Part shown: positions 52,146-61,951 of the stretch, piece by piece
Layout of the letters: each line of letters opens with the position of its first letter
Numbering within the stretch: position 1 is the stretch's first letter
NCBI GenBank assembly: GCA_002436415.1
Contig: DJMA01000009.1
Coordinates: 7,622 to 71,621 of the forward strand
DNA: 64,000 bases
Direction of reading: 5' to 3'
Source of the DNA: Bdellovibrionaceae bacterium UBA6502
GTDB lineage: Bacteria > Bdellovibrionota > Bdellovibrionia > Bdellovibrionales > UBA840
Made by a program: the position numbers and the translations under genes
The notes under the pieces: model-generated
What the model saw: only the letters and a program-made list of their open reading frames with translations
Databases searched by the model: none
Told to the model about the DNA's origin: nothing

Positions 52146-52220
52146 GTTTTTTAGCTCCTGCAAATCATTGAATCTACACTGGAGGATTCGCTGTAGAACC
52201 AATGTTCTAGAGCTATAGTT

Positions 52221-52727
52221 TTAGGCTACTTCGTTAGTGGTCAATACCAATCTTTTTAGCCAAGTTTTTTCTTCGTTCATATCGAAGCCGATTAATTCAG
52301 CGCCTTTAATGATTCCAGTAAAAACTCTTTTCAGCGTATCTAATTCTTCAAAGTCCATCGGTTCTTCTCTTAGACATTCTTCGATTGCTTCAAAAACACT
52401 TATGCAATCTGGAGTTGTAACAACCTTAGGAATTTTGTTCATATCTAATTTAGCCACAGGAAAAGGCTTAAAACCGATCAAAGTATCTGTTACTAGAAGC
52501 TTATCTCCTGTTTTAAGATTTACTTGAAGAAAGTGCTTTCCATCTCTGTCTGTTCTTTCCAAAACTTCAGAGATTGCTGCTTTCAATAGGTATATGCTTT
52601 TAAAATCTTCTTTTTGAGTGATTGTAATTTCAAAGCTGTTTTCTTGAAACTCTAATCCATTTACAGTGTTAATGAAGTTCTTGATGTTTTCTGTTAATTC
52701 CAGTTCTAAAATTGTTGTATTGTTCAC
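52221..52727 (-). CDS. Unknown small acidic cytoplasmic protein
   Basis: 168 residues, no signal peptide or membrane span. Acidic helices alternate with beta segments (SFEITITQKEDFKSIYLLKAAISEVL, FLQVNLKTGDKLLVTDTLIGF). No family recognised. GTG at 52727 has GGAGGAC just before it; a GTG at 52751 lies only 7 bases from the sigma28 -10 box, so the inner start is preferred. Monocistronic: promoter before and terminator after. Confidence 0.75.
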   Translation of the reverse strand: MNNTTILELELTENIKNFINTVNGLEFQENSFEITITQKEDFKSIYLLKAAISEVLERTDRDGKHFLQVNLKTGDKLLVTDTLIGFKPFPVAKLDMNKIPKVVTTPDCISVFEAIEECLREEPMDFEELDTLKRVFTGIIKGAELIGFDMNEEKTWLKRLVLTTNEVA

Positions 52728-52757
52728 TATGTCCTCCACATTTTTGGTCACAAGAGC

Positions 52758-52784
52758 CTATCGTTAAGTCCAGGCTCATCCTTT
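52758..52784 (-). promoter_or_regulatory. Predicted sigma28 promoter of the 52.2 kb gene
   Basis: Minus strand: AAAG, 15 bases, AACGATAG; preceded by CT as in FliA-type CTAAAG boxes. Confidence 0.55.
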
Positions 52785-52856
52785 AGACTAGGGGATAAAA
52801 GTATAGGAGTTCTAGTCTGAGGTCCTGTATTAAAATGAAACCAAATTATTGAAAAC

Positions 52857-53555
52857 TTAAGGAAGTAGGAAGTGCTTGGATTTTGATGGAGTAGGCAGCA
52901 TAGCTTTTAACTTTTTATCCATTGCTTGTGCCTTAGAAATATCGATCTTTGAACGGTAGGAATTTAAATTGTCCTTGTAGGATAACATATAGTTTTGATC
53001 TTTCTTACTTCCAGAGGAGCGAATCGCCGCGATGGAAAAAGGTTTGATCTTTTCAGCGATCCAAAAATCGATGCTTTGTGAGTTTTCTTTAAAGCGATAT
53101 TGAGTGGCTTCGAATTCCCCAGAATCGGTTTTTACTTTTGAGTCCGCAATTTTTTTAAATTTAGAGTTTGGTTTGAAGTCTAGAAAACTGGCCATTTGGA
53201 CGCCATCATAACCTTGTAAATACTCACTATCTAAGCGATAGGTAGCTTTACCTAAAACGGGTACATTAATGTAGCCTTCTGAAATATAGACCTTGTTGTC
53301 TTTGATTTTTAGATGAAATTGTTGTGTCATTTCAATGGGAATCATAGAAGAAGAAACATTACTGTGAATTTCGATAACTAATTTTTCACTGCTACTACTT
53401 ACAACCGCCAAAATGACATTTGACTCAATGGAGCCGAATTTAAGCTCAAATAAGTTTCCCGTAGAAGCTTTAAATTGCGGAAGCTTCAGGTTCTCGGCAT
53501 TGGAAATCGAGTGGGTGAGCGATAGAAAAAGAAAAGACAGAATGATTTTTAGCAT
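52857..53555 (-). CDS. Secreted DUF3108-like protein
   Basis: 232 residues with a signal peptide (IILSFLFLSLTHSISNA). The mature part is beta-rich (FELKFGSIESNVILAVVSSSSEK, VYISEGYINVPVLGKATYRLDSEY, TQYRFKENSQSIDFWIAEKIKPF), resembling DUF3108-type periplasmic proteins. Function unknown. It follows the 53557 gene by one base, so it shares its sigma28-like promoter. Confidence 0.7.
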   Translation of the reverse strand: MLKIILSFLFLSLTHSISNAENLKLPQFKASTGNLFELKFGSIESNVILAVVSSSSEKLVIEIHSNVSSSMIPIEMTQQFHLKIKDNKVYISEGYINVPVLGKATYRLDSEYLQGYDGVQMASFLDFKPNSKFKKIADSKVKTDSGEFEATQYRFKENSQSIDFWIAEKIKPFSIAAIRSSGSKKDQNYMLSYKDNLNSYRSKIDISKAQAMDKKLKAMLPTPSKSKHFLLP

Positions 53556-53556
53556 C

Positions 53557-53907
53557 TTATTCTTCCATCAAATCATCTAAAGCTTTCGTTCTTTCATTTA
53601 CTAAAGATTTGGAACTCTTAAGTTGTTCCATTAAAAACTCTTTTAGTTCAACTTGATTTAACTGATTGATCTTTTTTCCTTTATAAGTTTTCCCACCATA
53701 GATTTGACCGATCAAAGCCCTCATGTCTTTTTCACTTAAATTTAATTCGCCATTATTGCCGGTCATCAAAGCATCGAGGCCTGCGTCTTTCTGGTCTATT
53801 TTTTTACCTGATCTCAAATCTAGGTCTTCCGCTTTCATTGCGGTGCTGAAAAACAACAAGCCTGAAAAAATAAAAAGGATAGGATTTGTCTTGAAGAATT
53901 TTGTCAC
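53557..53907 (-). CDS. Small secreted charged protein
   Basis: 116 residues, signal peptide (ILFIFSGLLFFSTAMKA), then a Lys/Asp/Leu-rich helical mature chain (MRALIGQIYGGKTYKGKKINQLNQVELKEFL). No family recognised. GTG start with AAGGAG upstream. First gene of a two-gene sigma28-type unit. Confidence 0.72.
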   Translation of the reverse strand: MTKFFKTNPILFIFSGLLFFSTAMKAEDLDLRSGKKIDQKDAGLDALMTGNNGELNLSEKDMRALIGQIYGGKTYKGKKINQLNQVELKEFLMEQLKSSKSLVNERTKALDDLMEE

Positions 53908-53926
53908 AGTTTCTCCTTATAAAGAC

Positions 53927-53953
53927 TTATCGGAATGTTCGATTAAAACCTAA
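53927..53953 (-). promoter_or_regulatory. Predicted sigma28 promoter of the 53.9-52.9 kb unit
   Basis: Minus strand: TTAG, 15 bases, TCCGATAA; extended -35 TTAGGTTT. Confidence 0.65.
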
Positions 53954-54076
53954 GTCCAGTGAAAGTTTGTAATCCTAGCTAGGGAAGAGATCTGAAGTAC
54001 AATGGAACTAGCTTTTTCCGAGTGCTCTCTCTCGTTAAGATGGTTTTGACTAACAAATGCATTCAAAGGAATTCCT

Positions 54077-54892
54077 ATTTTTTTTGTAAAAGTTTTTTTC
54101 ATTCTTCTGTGTTGTTTTGAAGTTCTAGCGAAAGAGGCGCTTCCCAAATATGAATTAGGAATAGGTATCGGCGCTTTGTATTTGCCCGATTATCCCGCTG
54201 CGGAGGAAAATTCCACCTACTTGATACCGTTTCCCTTTTTTATCTATCGGGGAGATTGGTTGGAAGCGGATAGAAATGATGGAATTCGGTCCAAACTGTT
54301 TTCGAGTGCAAGTTTAGAGTTAAATATGAGTTTTGGTGGTGGATTTCCTGTTGATTCCTCAAAAAACTCAGCTCGCCAAGATATGCCTGACCTTGGATGG
54401 ATGTATCAATTTGGCCCAAGCCTGATTTATCGCCTTAGTTTAGAGTCTTCCGACTTAAACTGGAGTTTTCACCTGCCTGTTCGATTTGTAGGAAGTACGG
54501 ATGGATCTCATACAGAAGAACAAGGGATTTTGTTAAACCCTAAGATTCAGCTCCAGCGTAGATTAGCTTGCAAGTACAGCTGCCAGCTTGAATTTATTCT
54601 AGGTGGCAACTTTGCTACTCAAAAATTAAACCAATATTTTTATTCCGTTGAAGAGGATTTTGTAACTTCAGAGCGAAGTGCTTATAATGCAAATGCCGGT
54701 TTTCTGTCGAGTTATTTGAGTATGCGTTTTTTAACTCATTATCGAAAAAATAGATGGGGACTTACTTTTACCTACGCAGATTATTCTTTAAGTGCCAATT
54801 CAGACTCACCACTTTTCAAAGCAAATGTTAGCAGAAGTTTCTCCATATTTTATGCTAGAGATTTGTGGAAGTCGAAAAGCTTAAGTAACTAG
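54077..54892 (+). CDS. MipA/OmpV-family outer-membrane protein with unusual start
   Basis: About 271 residues. The signal peptide (FFVKVFFILLCCFEVLA) and first strand ELGIGIGALYLPDYP are in frame, yet no ATG, GTG or TTG exists upstream of them. ATT at 54077 sits 6 bases after AAAGGA and is the best in-frame choice. Alternatively an ATG at 54057 reads MHSKEFLFF and would join this frame if the run of 8 T at 54078-54085 had 9. The barrel continues with RSKLFSSASLELNMSFGGGFPV, LGWMYQFGPSLIYRL and ends FSIFYARDLW. MipA/OmpV proteins scaffold envelope enzymes or face outward; role here unknown. Confidence 0.75.
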   Translation: MFFVKVFFILLCCFEVLAKEALPKYELGIGIGALYLPDYPAAEENSTYLIPFPFFIYRGDWLEADRNDGIRSKLFSSASLELNMSFGGGFPVDSSKNSARQDMPDLGWMYQFGPSLIYRLSLESSDLNWSFHLPVRFVGSTDGSHTEEQGILLNPKIQLQRRLACKYSCQLEFILGGNFATQKLNQYFYSVEEDFVTSERSAYNANAGFLSSYLSMRFLTHYRKNRWGLTFTYADYSLSANSDSPLFKANVSRSFSIFYARDLWKSKSLSN

Positions 54893-55032
54893 ACTTTGGG
54901 TTTCAGCATTATAATTTTCTAAACCAATTTAGGCTTTTACCTCTAAGACTAAGATAGTGTTTATTCTAGTCTGATGTTTGTCTAGAAAGTTAAAATTCTT
55001 TCGAAAAAACGGGGAGATAAGCCGACAAGTTG

Positions 55033-56649
55033 ATGGATGAGGTCAACTTGGAAACTATAGTTCAAAAACTGATGCAAGATAAAAGAAGGGAATGGATTGC
55101 GTTTATTTTTATGCAATGTCTTCTTATCGGTTTCTGTATTCAAACCTATGATTTCATGTACGAGAATGAGCAAAAAAGTTTTCAAAAAGAAATCTATGAA
55201 ATAGGTATTTTAGAAAAAAATAATTTTGAAAGAGACTTGAGACACCGCTTGCTGGCTTTTGATCGACTGGCTTTTAGAATAAAAGACACGTCTGAAGACA
55301 CAAAAAGTAAATGGTATGCTGAGGTTAAAAATTACCACAGAGATTTTCATGGAACTTTAGCCATTGAGTTTGTAAATCAAGATTCAATGATAGAATGGAT
55401 TTACCCAATACAAGGTAATGAAAAAGTAATTGGCAAAGTTTTAAATCAATCAGGCAGTCGCAAAGAAAGCTTAAAGAAAAGTATGGCATCTCGTAGGGGC
55501 ACCTACACTGAACCTTTGGATCTAATCCAAGGAGGAAGAGGCTTTCTGTCATTTCATCCTGTGTTTGATGAGAGTAATCGATATTTGGGTTATATTGTTG
55601 GAGTTTTTCATGGGGAAAAATATTTTGCCGACTTAGAAAGTTTTGATTTCTATCTACAAGTATCCATTGATGGAAAGCAGGTGTTTTCCAACTTTAACGA
55701 AATTAAAAATGCATCCTTATCGAAGTTTTCTCAAAGCATTCCTATGGATTTATCGGGTACCAAGGGAATGTTACAGATTATTCCCAACGAAAAACATTTT
55801 AAATCTCTTAGTGAGAGAAGTAAGGCCTTGGAGTTTATACTGGCTGCCTACGCTGTAGGTTTTCTGTTTTCATTGGTGATTTTCTCTTATGTACACTTTT
55901 TAGTAAAAAGAGAAGAGTCACGAATTAACGAGGTTGAAGTTTCTCGCTTAACTTACGCTGGAAAACTTTCAGCTGGTTTGGCTCATGAAATTAATAATCC
56001 ACTAGCTATTCTAAAAGCTTCGACTAATCGTCTTTCCAGGTATCATGATTTTTCAGATTCAAAATCTCAAAAAATCCTTGGTGATATTTATAAAGCGGTT
56101 TCTCGAATTCAACAGTTAACGCAAAAGCTGGTGTTCTTTGTAGAAAAGCCAGTGGCTAACCAAATTCCTGTTAGTTTAAAGCAGCTTTCGACCGAGAGTA
56201 TTGAATTAAATTTAAAGGACTTTGAAGGCATTCAAGTAAAATTAGAAAACCTTCTTAAGCAAGACTATTACATAAAATATCCTGTTCGCTTTAAGCTTTG
56301 CCTTAACCAATTGTTTAATAACTCTATTGAGGCTCTTAAGGGGCGACTCGACGCCAAAATCACCTTACGTCTGTCAGAAACTTCTGAGTACGTAATAATT
56401 GTTTTAGAAGACAATGGCGTGGGAATTGCGAAACATGATTTAGAAGAAGTTTTTTCTCCCTTTTTTAGTACAAAGTCATTAAAAAGCGGATCAGGCTTAG
56501 GCTTAAGTTTCGCAGAGAAAATTGTGAAAGATCTTAACGGGCAAATCAAAATTAGGTCTCAGGAGTGGAAGGGGACCAAAGTAACTATTAAGATTCCAAT
56601 ATCGGAGCTAGCAACACAAACGAATTCAAAAAATAAGTTAGTTGCCTAA
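55033..56649 (+). CDS. CHASE-type membrane histidine kinase
   Basis: 538 residues. One span at 20-40 (WIAFIFMQCLLIGFCIQ), a periplasmic CHASE-like sensor (about 60-265: FHGTLAIEFVNQDSMIEWIYP, TYTEPLDLIQGGRGFLSFHPVF, GYIVGVFHGEKYF), a second span near 278-295, then the H-box AGLAHEINNPLAIL, N-box LNQLFNNSIEAL, G1 EDNGVGI, F-box PFFSTKS and G2 GSGLGLSFAEKI. No receiver and no neighbouring regulator, so orphan. ATG at 55033, with a weak ribosome-binding site; the first TTG at 55030 is possible. Confidence 0.92.
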   Translation: MDEVNLETIVQKLMQDKRREWIAFIFMQCLLIGFCIQTYDFMYENEQKSFQKEIYEIGILEKNNFERDLRHRLLAFDRLAFRIKDTSEDTKSKWYAEVKNYHRDFHGTLAIEFVNQDSMIEWIYPIQGNEKVIGKVLNQSGSRKESLKKSMASRRGTYTEPLDLIQGGRGFLSFHPVFDESNRYLGYIVGVFHGEKYFADLESFDFYLQVSIDGKQVFSNFNEIKNASLSKFSQSIPMDLSGTKGMLQIIPNEKHFKSLSERSKALEFILAAYAVGFLFSLVIFSYVHFLVKREESRINEVEVSRLTYAGKLSAGLAHEINNPLAILKASTNRLSRYHDFSDSKSQKILGDIYKAVSRIQQLTQKLVFFVEKPVANQIPVSLKQLSTESIELNLKDFEGIQVKLENLLKQDYYIKYPVRFKLCLNQLFNNSIEALKGRLDAKITLRLSETSEYVIIVLEDNGVGIAKHDLEEVFSPFFSTKSLKSGSGLGLSFAEKIVKDLNGQIKIRSQEWKGTKVTIKIPISELATQTNSKNKLVA

Positions 56650-57059
56650 ACGATCATCTTGATAAAAAACATACTTTTTTAAACGCTTTCACTTAATTGC
56701 GCATGGACTTTAATAACTCTTGGTAATCAAATGGTCCAAGGGATTTATCCGAAGCTTGTTTATCCTTGCATTGAAGTTAAAAAAAACAACCAAGGCCATA
56801 AAACCGATTCATCCGCAATCAAAAGCCCCGGTGTGTGATTATTTATATCTGGCCCACTAAAATACGAATGAATTTTAGATAAGTTAGTAAAATCTCAATT
56901 TGTCTTCTTTGTAAATTGGACCCTGATGTATATGCATTAAAAAAATCATCCAGCATTGTCTATTTCTAAACTTAAATGAAGTCTGATCAGTAAGAATTTG
57001 TTTTTGGTAACTAATTAAAACTTTGCACCTCTCATCGCAATATGAAAAAGTCTAAAACT
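56650..57059. repeat. AT-rich noncoding stretch with one diverged ~160-bp repeat unit
   Basis: No gene. Around 56850-56985 the sequence (TAAGTT, AAATCTCAATTTGTC, GCATTGTCTATTTCTAA) follows the order of the repeat units at 58.6-59.2 kb. Near 56720 an ACTCTTGGTAATC segment resembles one at 58443. Confidence 0.55.
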
Positions 57060-58022
57060 CTATTCCGCTTTCGAGTAACCCACTTTTAGAGAAGCCACTG
57101 ATATTTCGCTTCCTTCATCTGGCAAAGTAGAAACTCCTTCCAGGGAGTCATTAACATACCAACCATACTGAAAATTACCGCCGCTATAAGCTCCTACGGT
57201 AAGAACTATTGTTGAAAAGCTGGATTCCGATTGTAAACTTGCTAAGACGATCCCATCGTCATCACCGGCAAAAATTTTTTCCAAAACCAAATCTTCTGCC
57301 TCATTAAATAGCTGTACTCTCACTGCCTCATGATACGTAGGCTTTTCATTTGCCCAGAGATCATTAAATTTAATCTCCACTGAATGCGCAGCCCGCTTAA
57401 GAGAAAATCGAAGAGCCTCAGTTCCATCCATCTGCTGATAAAAAGAACCAGAGGATTTTGTTTGTCCACTTACGCCCAACAGACCCGTTGATATATCTTG
57501 TCCCTCAAGCTTCCAAGAATCCCAACCTTCTAAAGTTACATCAGACCATACTTCATTGTTGTCTGTGTAATTAGATTTGTGAGTTATTTTTAAGCCTGGT
57601 GAAGTCCAAGCATCTCTCCAGGCATAAGGTTCGAAGAAGTCGAAAGAGCCAGGTGCATTACCTACCAAAAGACTTACCTCAGTTGTTCCGATCGTTTGCA
57701 ATGTTGTGTTTCCAAATCTATCTATTAGTTCGACTTGGATGGAGTGAATTCCCGGCTCTGGGTATGTATAATCATAATCACCTAGTGATGAAATCTTGTC
57801 CTTGTGTGAGTCACTCCAGACAATGTAGGCAGTACTAGCCTCAGTAGACAAATCATTGATGACAACACTAGAGGATTGACCTTCTTCAGTGATTTCTTGC
57901 ACAGTTGCGTTAACCTTTAAACTTGGACTGGTAAAGCTTGCACCAAGATCCTCCGCACTAATCATACAAGAGATCGTGAATAGAGATAGCAACGATAAAA
58001 GAATCAATTTTAATACACGCAT
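57060..58022 (-). CDS. Lipoprotein with PKD-like domain, in the repeat region
   Basis: 320 residues. Lipobox FTISC (Cys about 19). Residues ~40-120 look like a PKD/Ig fold (YDYTYPEPGIHSIQVELIDRFGN). Residues ~130-315 form a beta-sandwich with carbohydrate-binding-module flavour (YQQMDGTEALRFSLKRAAHSVEIKF, YGWYVNDSLEGVSTLPDEG). It may be a surface adhesin. ATG at 58022 has no Shine-Dalgarno sequence and lies 8 bases from a sigma28-like -10 box. Flanked on both sides by decayed tandem repeats; no neighbouring genes. Confidence 0.72.
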   Translation of the reverse strand: MRVLKLILLSLLSLFTISCMISAEDLGASFTSPSLKVNATVQEITEEGQSSSVVINDLSTEASTAYIVWSDSHKDKISSLGDYDYTYPEPGIHSIQVELIDRFGNTTLQTIGTTEVSLLVGNAPGSFDFFEPYAWRDAWTSPGLKITHKSNYTDNNEVWSDVTLEGWDSWKLEGQDISTGLLGVSGQTKSSGSFYQQMDGTEALRFSLKRAAHSVEIKFNDLWANEKPTYHEAVRVQLFNEAEDLVLEKIFAGDDDGIVLASLQSESSFSTIVLTVGAYSGGNFQYGWYVNDSLEGVSTLPDEGSEISVASLKVGYSKAE

Positions 58023-58029
58023 GTCTAGC

Positions 58030-58056
58030 CTATCGTCGAATAAAGACCAAGACTTT
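58030..58056 (-). promoter_or_regulatory. Predicted sigma28 promoter of the PKD lipoprotein
   Basis: Minus strand: AAAG (within CTAAAG), 15 bases, GACGATAG. Transcription would start within a base or two of the ATG (leaderless). Confidence 0.6.
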
Positions 58057-58269
58057 AGATAGAGTTAATTTTTTCAATAAACGCCACATAAAATGGGGAT
58101 CAGCCTTGGGTGAATGACTCAAACTGGGATTTATAATTAAACTTCTTATAAAAACTTGAAAATATATAAAGCTTGTAATCATGATTTCATATCATTCGAA
58201 CCAGCTATGAAAAGGCTATTGATACATCCTTCTGTAGCGAGCCCTATTTTTTGCGGATAGGTTTTAATA

Positions 58270-59220
58270 TCCTTGGTAAGCTATTGATTAAAGATATTTG
58301 TTTGTCCATATCTTGAATCCAGTTAAGAAATTTATGACATTAAAATTATTCCTCTGCATTTAAAAGCCAGTATGTACGTGTTTATAATTGTTATTTTTAA
58401 ACGGATGAGTATTAACCCATTTGATTTCAGATTGGCTTTATAAACTCTTGGTAACCCATTCTTGAAAGGTATTTCTACGCTCTTAAATTCTTCTCGCAAT
58501 AAAGATAGAAAAGACAATCAAAGCCTTAATGTTGGTCCTTTCTCAATTAAAAGACTCGCCTTGTTCCTATTGGTAAATAGAGAGTTCAGTTTATACTTGT
58601 ATATGATGGTTCATCTAAATGTGGATAGATTTTTGCTAAGTTCACAAAGTCTCTACTTGTCTATCTTGCAAAAAAACTTAATTCAGACGAATATAATGAA
58701 CTAACTATTTCCCGCATTGTATATTTCTATTCGTAAAAAAGAGCTTAGTTTAAACTTATATTTCGTGGCTTATGTAGATGTAGATAGATTTAAGCTAGGC
58801 TCACAAAGTCTTTACTTGTCTTCCTTCTAACTTAAAACTTAATTCTGACAAATATCAATGGACTAATTATTTCCCCGCATTGAATGTACCTATCTGTAAA
58901 CAAAGAGGTAAGTTTATATTTGTGTATAAGCTCAGATTTAGGTGTAGATAGAGTTATGCTAATGTCTCAAAGTCCTTACTCGTCTTCCTTGAAAATTGAA
59001 ACTTAGTTCGAACGAATATAAATGTATAAATAAGTTTTCGACATTATATGCTTCTATACAAAGATAAAGAAACTTACCTATGCTTGTATAAAATGGTTCA
59101 TTTAAATGTAGATAAATATATTCCAAGTTCGCATAGTACCTACATTTCTATCATGTAAAATGAAACTTAATTCGGACAAATAGAAAAGAACTAATTACTT
59201 CCATGTATTGTATCTTTATA
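58270..59220. repeat. Decayed tandem array of ~160-bp AT-rich units
   Basis: Four units with a shared core (CTAAGTTCACAAAGTC, then CTTGTC, then AAACTTAATTC-GAC-AATA, then ACTAATTATTTCC-GCATTGTA). Core positions 58643, 58802, 58966 and 59130 give spacings of 159, 164 and 164. A more diverged unit precedes them near 58295. Units differ at many positions. No reading frame runs across units, so it is probably noncoding; it is not a CRISPR array (units too long and too variable). Confidence 0.75.
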
Positions 59221-59572
59221 ACGGCAATTAAGAGGGGGAGTTCATATTCCCATTAAAGTGATTCATTATAAACTAAATTAGACTTTGACTATATAAATAT
59301 AAGTTGGACCAAGTTGATCTTTGTAGAATTCTATTTTCTCAGAACTTTAAAAGCCACTTAGCCATTCCTAAAACTAAAAATATGCTATTTTTGTAAGCTT
59401 AAACTAATAGAAAAACAGCTGGCGTAGGTCAAAAGGCCTCGGGGCGGGCAGTATTTGTAATTCTGTAACTAATCATGTTAAGGCTAAGACCTTAAAACTT
59501 CAGTGATATCAATGCTTTAATTAATATTTATAGAATTAAAAAAAATTATATTAAGAAAAACAAAAATGAATA
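59221..59572. other. AT-rich spacer with a short GC-rich island
   Basis: No gene. Diverged repeat remnants to about 59330. A GC-rich island near 59420-59455 (GGCCTCGGGGCGGGCAG inside AT-rich DNA) could be a remnant of a stable RNA. Then an A/T-rich tract that can act as an UP element for the tRNA-Ala promoter. Confidence 0.4.
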
Positions 59573-59601
59573 TTGACCTAAAACCGGTTTTCAGCGATAA
59601 C
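59573..59601 (+). promoter_or_regulatory. Promoter of tRNA-Ala
   Basis: TTGACC, 17 bases, GATAAC, behind a long A/T-rich (UP-like) tract. Confidence 0.65.
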
Positions 59602-59640
59602 TCCTTTCACCGGCGAGATGGAAAATTCTTACTGGCGGAT

Positions 59641-59716
59641 GGGGGCTTAGCTCAGTTGGTAGAGCACCAGCTTTGCAAGCTGGGGGTCATCGGTTCGATC
59701 CCGTTAGCCTCCACCA
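59641..59716 (+). tRNA. tRNA-Ala (TGC anticodon)
   Basis: Cloverleaf folds: acceptor GGGGGCT with AGCCTCC (one G-T pair), D-arm AGCTCAGTTGGTAGAGC, anticodon stem CCAGC/GCTGG with loop TTTGCAA, T-arm GGTTCGATCC, encoded CCA. It lies about 400 bases before the 16S gene instead of in the 16S-23S spacer. Confidence 0.97.
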
Positions 59717-59763
59717 TTTCTTCTTTGGCTTTTTTGAAGTCAAAAAAACGAAAGAAGAAATGG
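59714..59763 (+). terminator. Long hairpin sharing the CCA end of tRNA-Ala
   Basis: Perfect 13-base stem CCATTTCTTCTTT / AAAGAAGAAATGG with a further inner pairing of T and A runs. The left arm starts within the encoded CCA. It could be a processing site or a terminator. A second palindrome follows at 59777-59798 (CATCAATATTTAAATGTTGATG type). Confidence 0.6.
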
Positions 59764-59949
59764 TCGAGATGACCATCATCAATATTTAAATGTTGATGTA
59801 GGCAGAGTTCTAAAAACTGAGTTTTACAGTCTTTGTGCTAAGGTCCCCTCTCTAAAAAATAAAGAAACTGATTGTTTCATTTATTTAATTTAGAGGTTTT
59901 TAAAGAAGCTAATTATAATTATTTTCTTTAAAAAACTTTAAAAAAATAT

Positions 59950-59978
59950 TTGACGAGAAGCTAATAAACATAGATATT
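59950..59978 (+). promoter_or_regulatory. rRNA promoter
   Basis: TTGACG, 17 bases, GATATT, behind a strong A/T-rich UP-like tract; a GC-rich discriminator follows. Confidence 0.7.
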
Positions 59979-59995
59979 GCTGCTTCGTCAAAATT

Positions 59996-60008
59996 TGCTC
60001 TTTGAAAA
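59996..60008 (+). promoter_or_regulatory. rRNA antiterminator box A (16S leader)
   Basis: TGCTCTTTGAAAA, close to the E. coli TGCTCTTTAACA. A second box-A-like TGATCTTTGAAAA is at 61888-61900 before 23S. Confidence 0.8.
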
Positions 60009-60120
60009 CTAAATAGCTAGATAATATGGTTTTTGGGTCCGCGTCGATTAAGTTTTTTAATCGACCAACTTATAAAAGTAATGAACAGCAATTTGTAGCT
60101 GATTCAAATATTTTCAGATT

Positions 60121-61673
<1,553 letters not shown>

Positions 61674-61761
61674 TTTCTTTCAAAGTAATTTGAAAGCAGT
61701 CAACCTAGGTCAATACCCAAAAACCTATTAGCTATTTAGTTTTGAGAGAGCATTTGCCTTT

Positions 61762-61838
<77 letters not shown>

Positions 61839-61951
61839 TTCTAACTTGTTGAGTGGTGGACATTGTAAGGTAGATGTTTTTTTGAATTGATCTTTGAAAA
61901 TTGAATAGAAACGATTTATTGATTTTTAGCGAGTTTAAATAGTAACGAGTT

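Larger units (their letters stand above)
59764..60120 (+). other. rRNA leader region
   Basis: A/T-rich tract (59880-59945), then promoter, antiterminator box A, the left arm of the 16S processing stem (60006-60038), and a hairpin GTCGATTAA / TTAATCGAC (60043-60065). No gene. Confidence 0.7.

Noticed and set aside
54982..55020. GAGATAA before the CHASE kinase as a sigma28 site
   Set aside because: It lacks CGATA and the 15-base spacing to a WWAG box.
58462..58704. 80-codon frame in the repeat array
   Set aside because: It spans a unit border, is not kept in other units and has no ribosome-binding site.
58270..59220. CRISPR array
   Set aside because: Units are ~160 bases, diverged along their whole length, with no short constant repeat and no cas gene.
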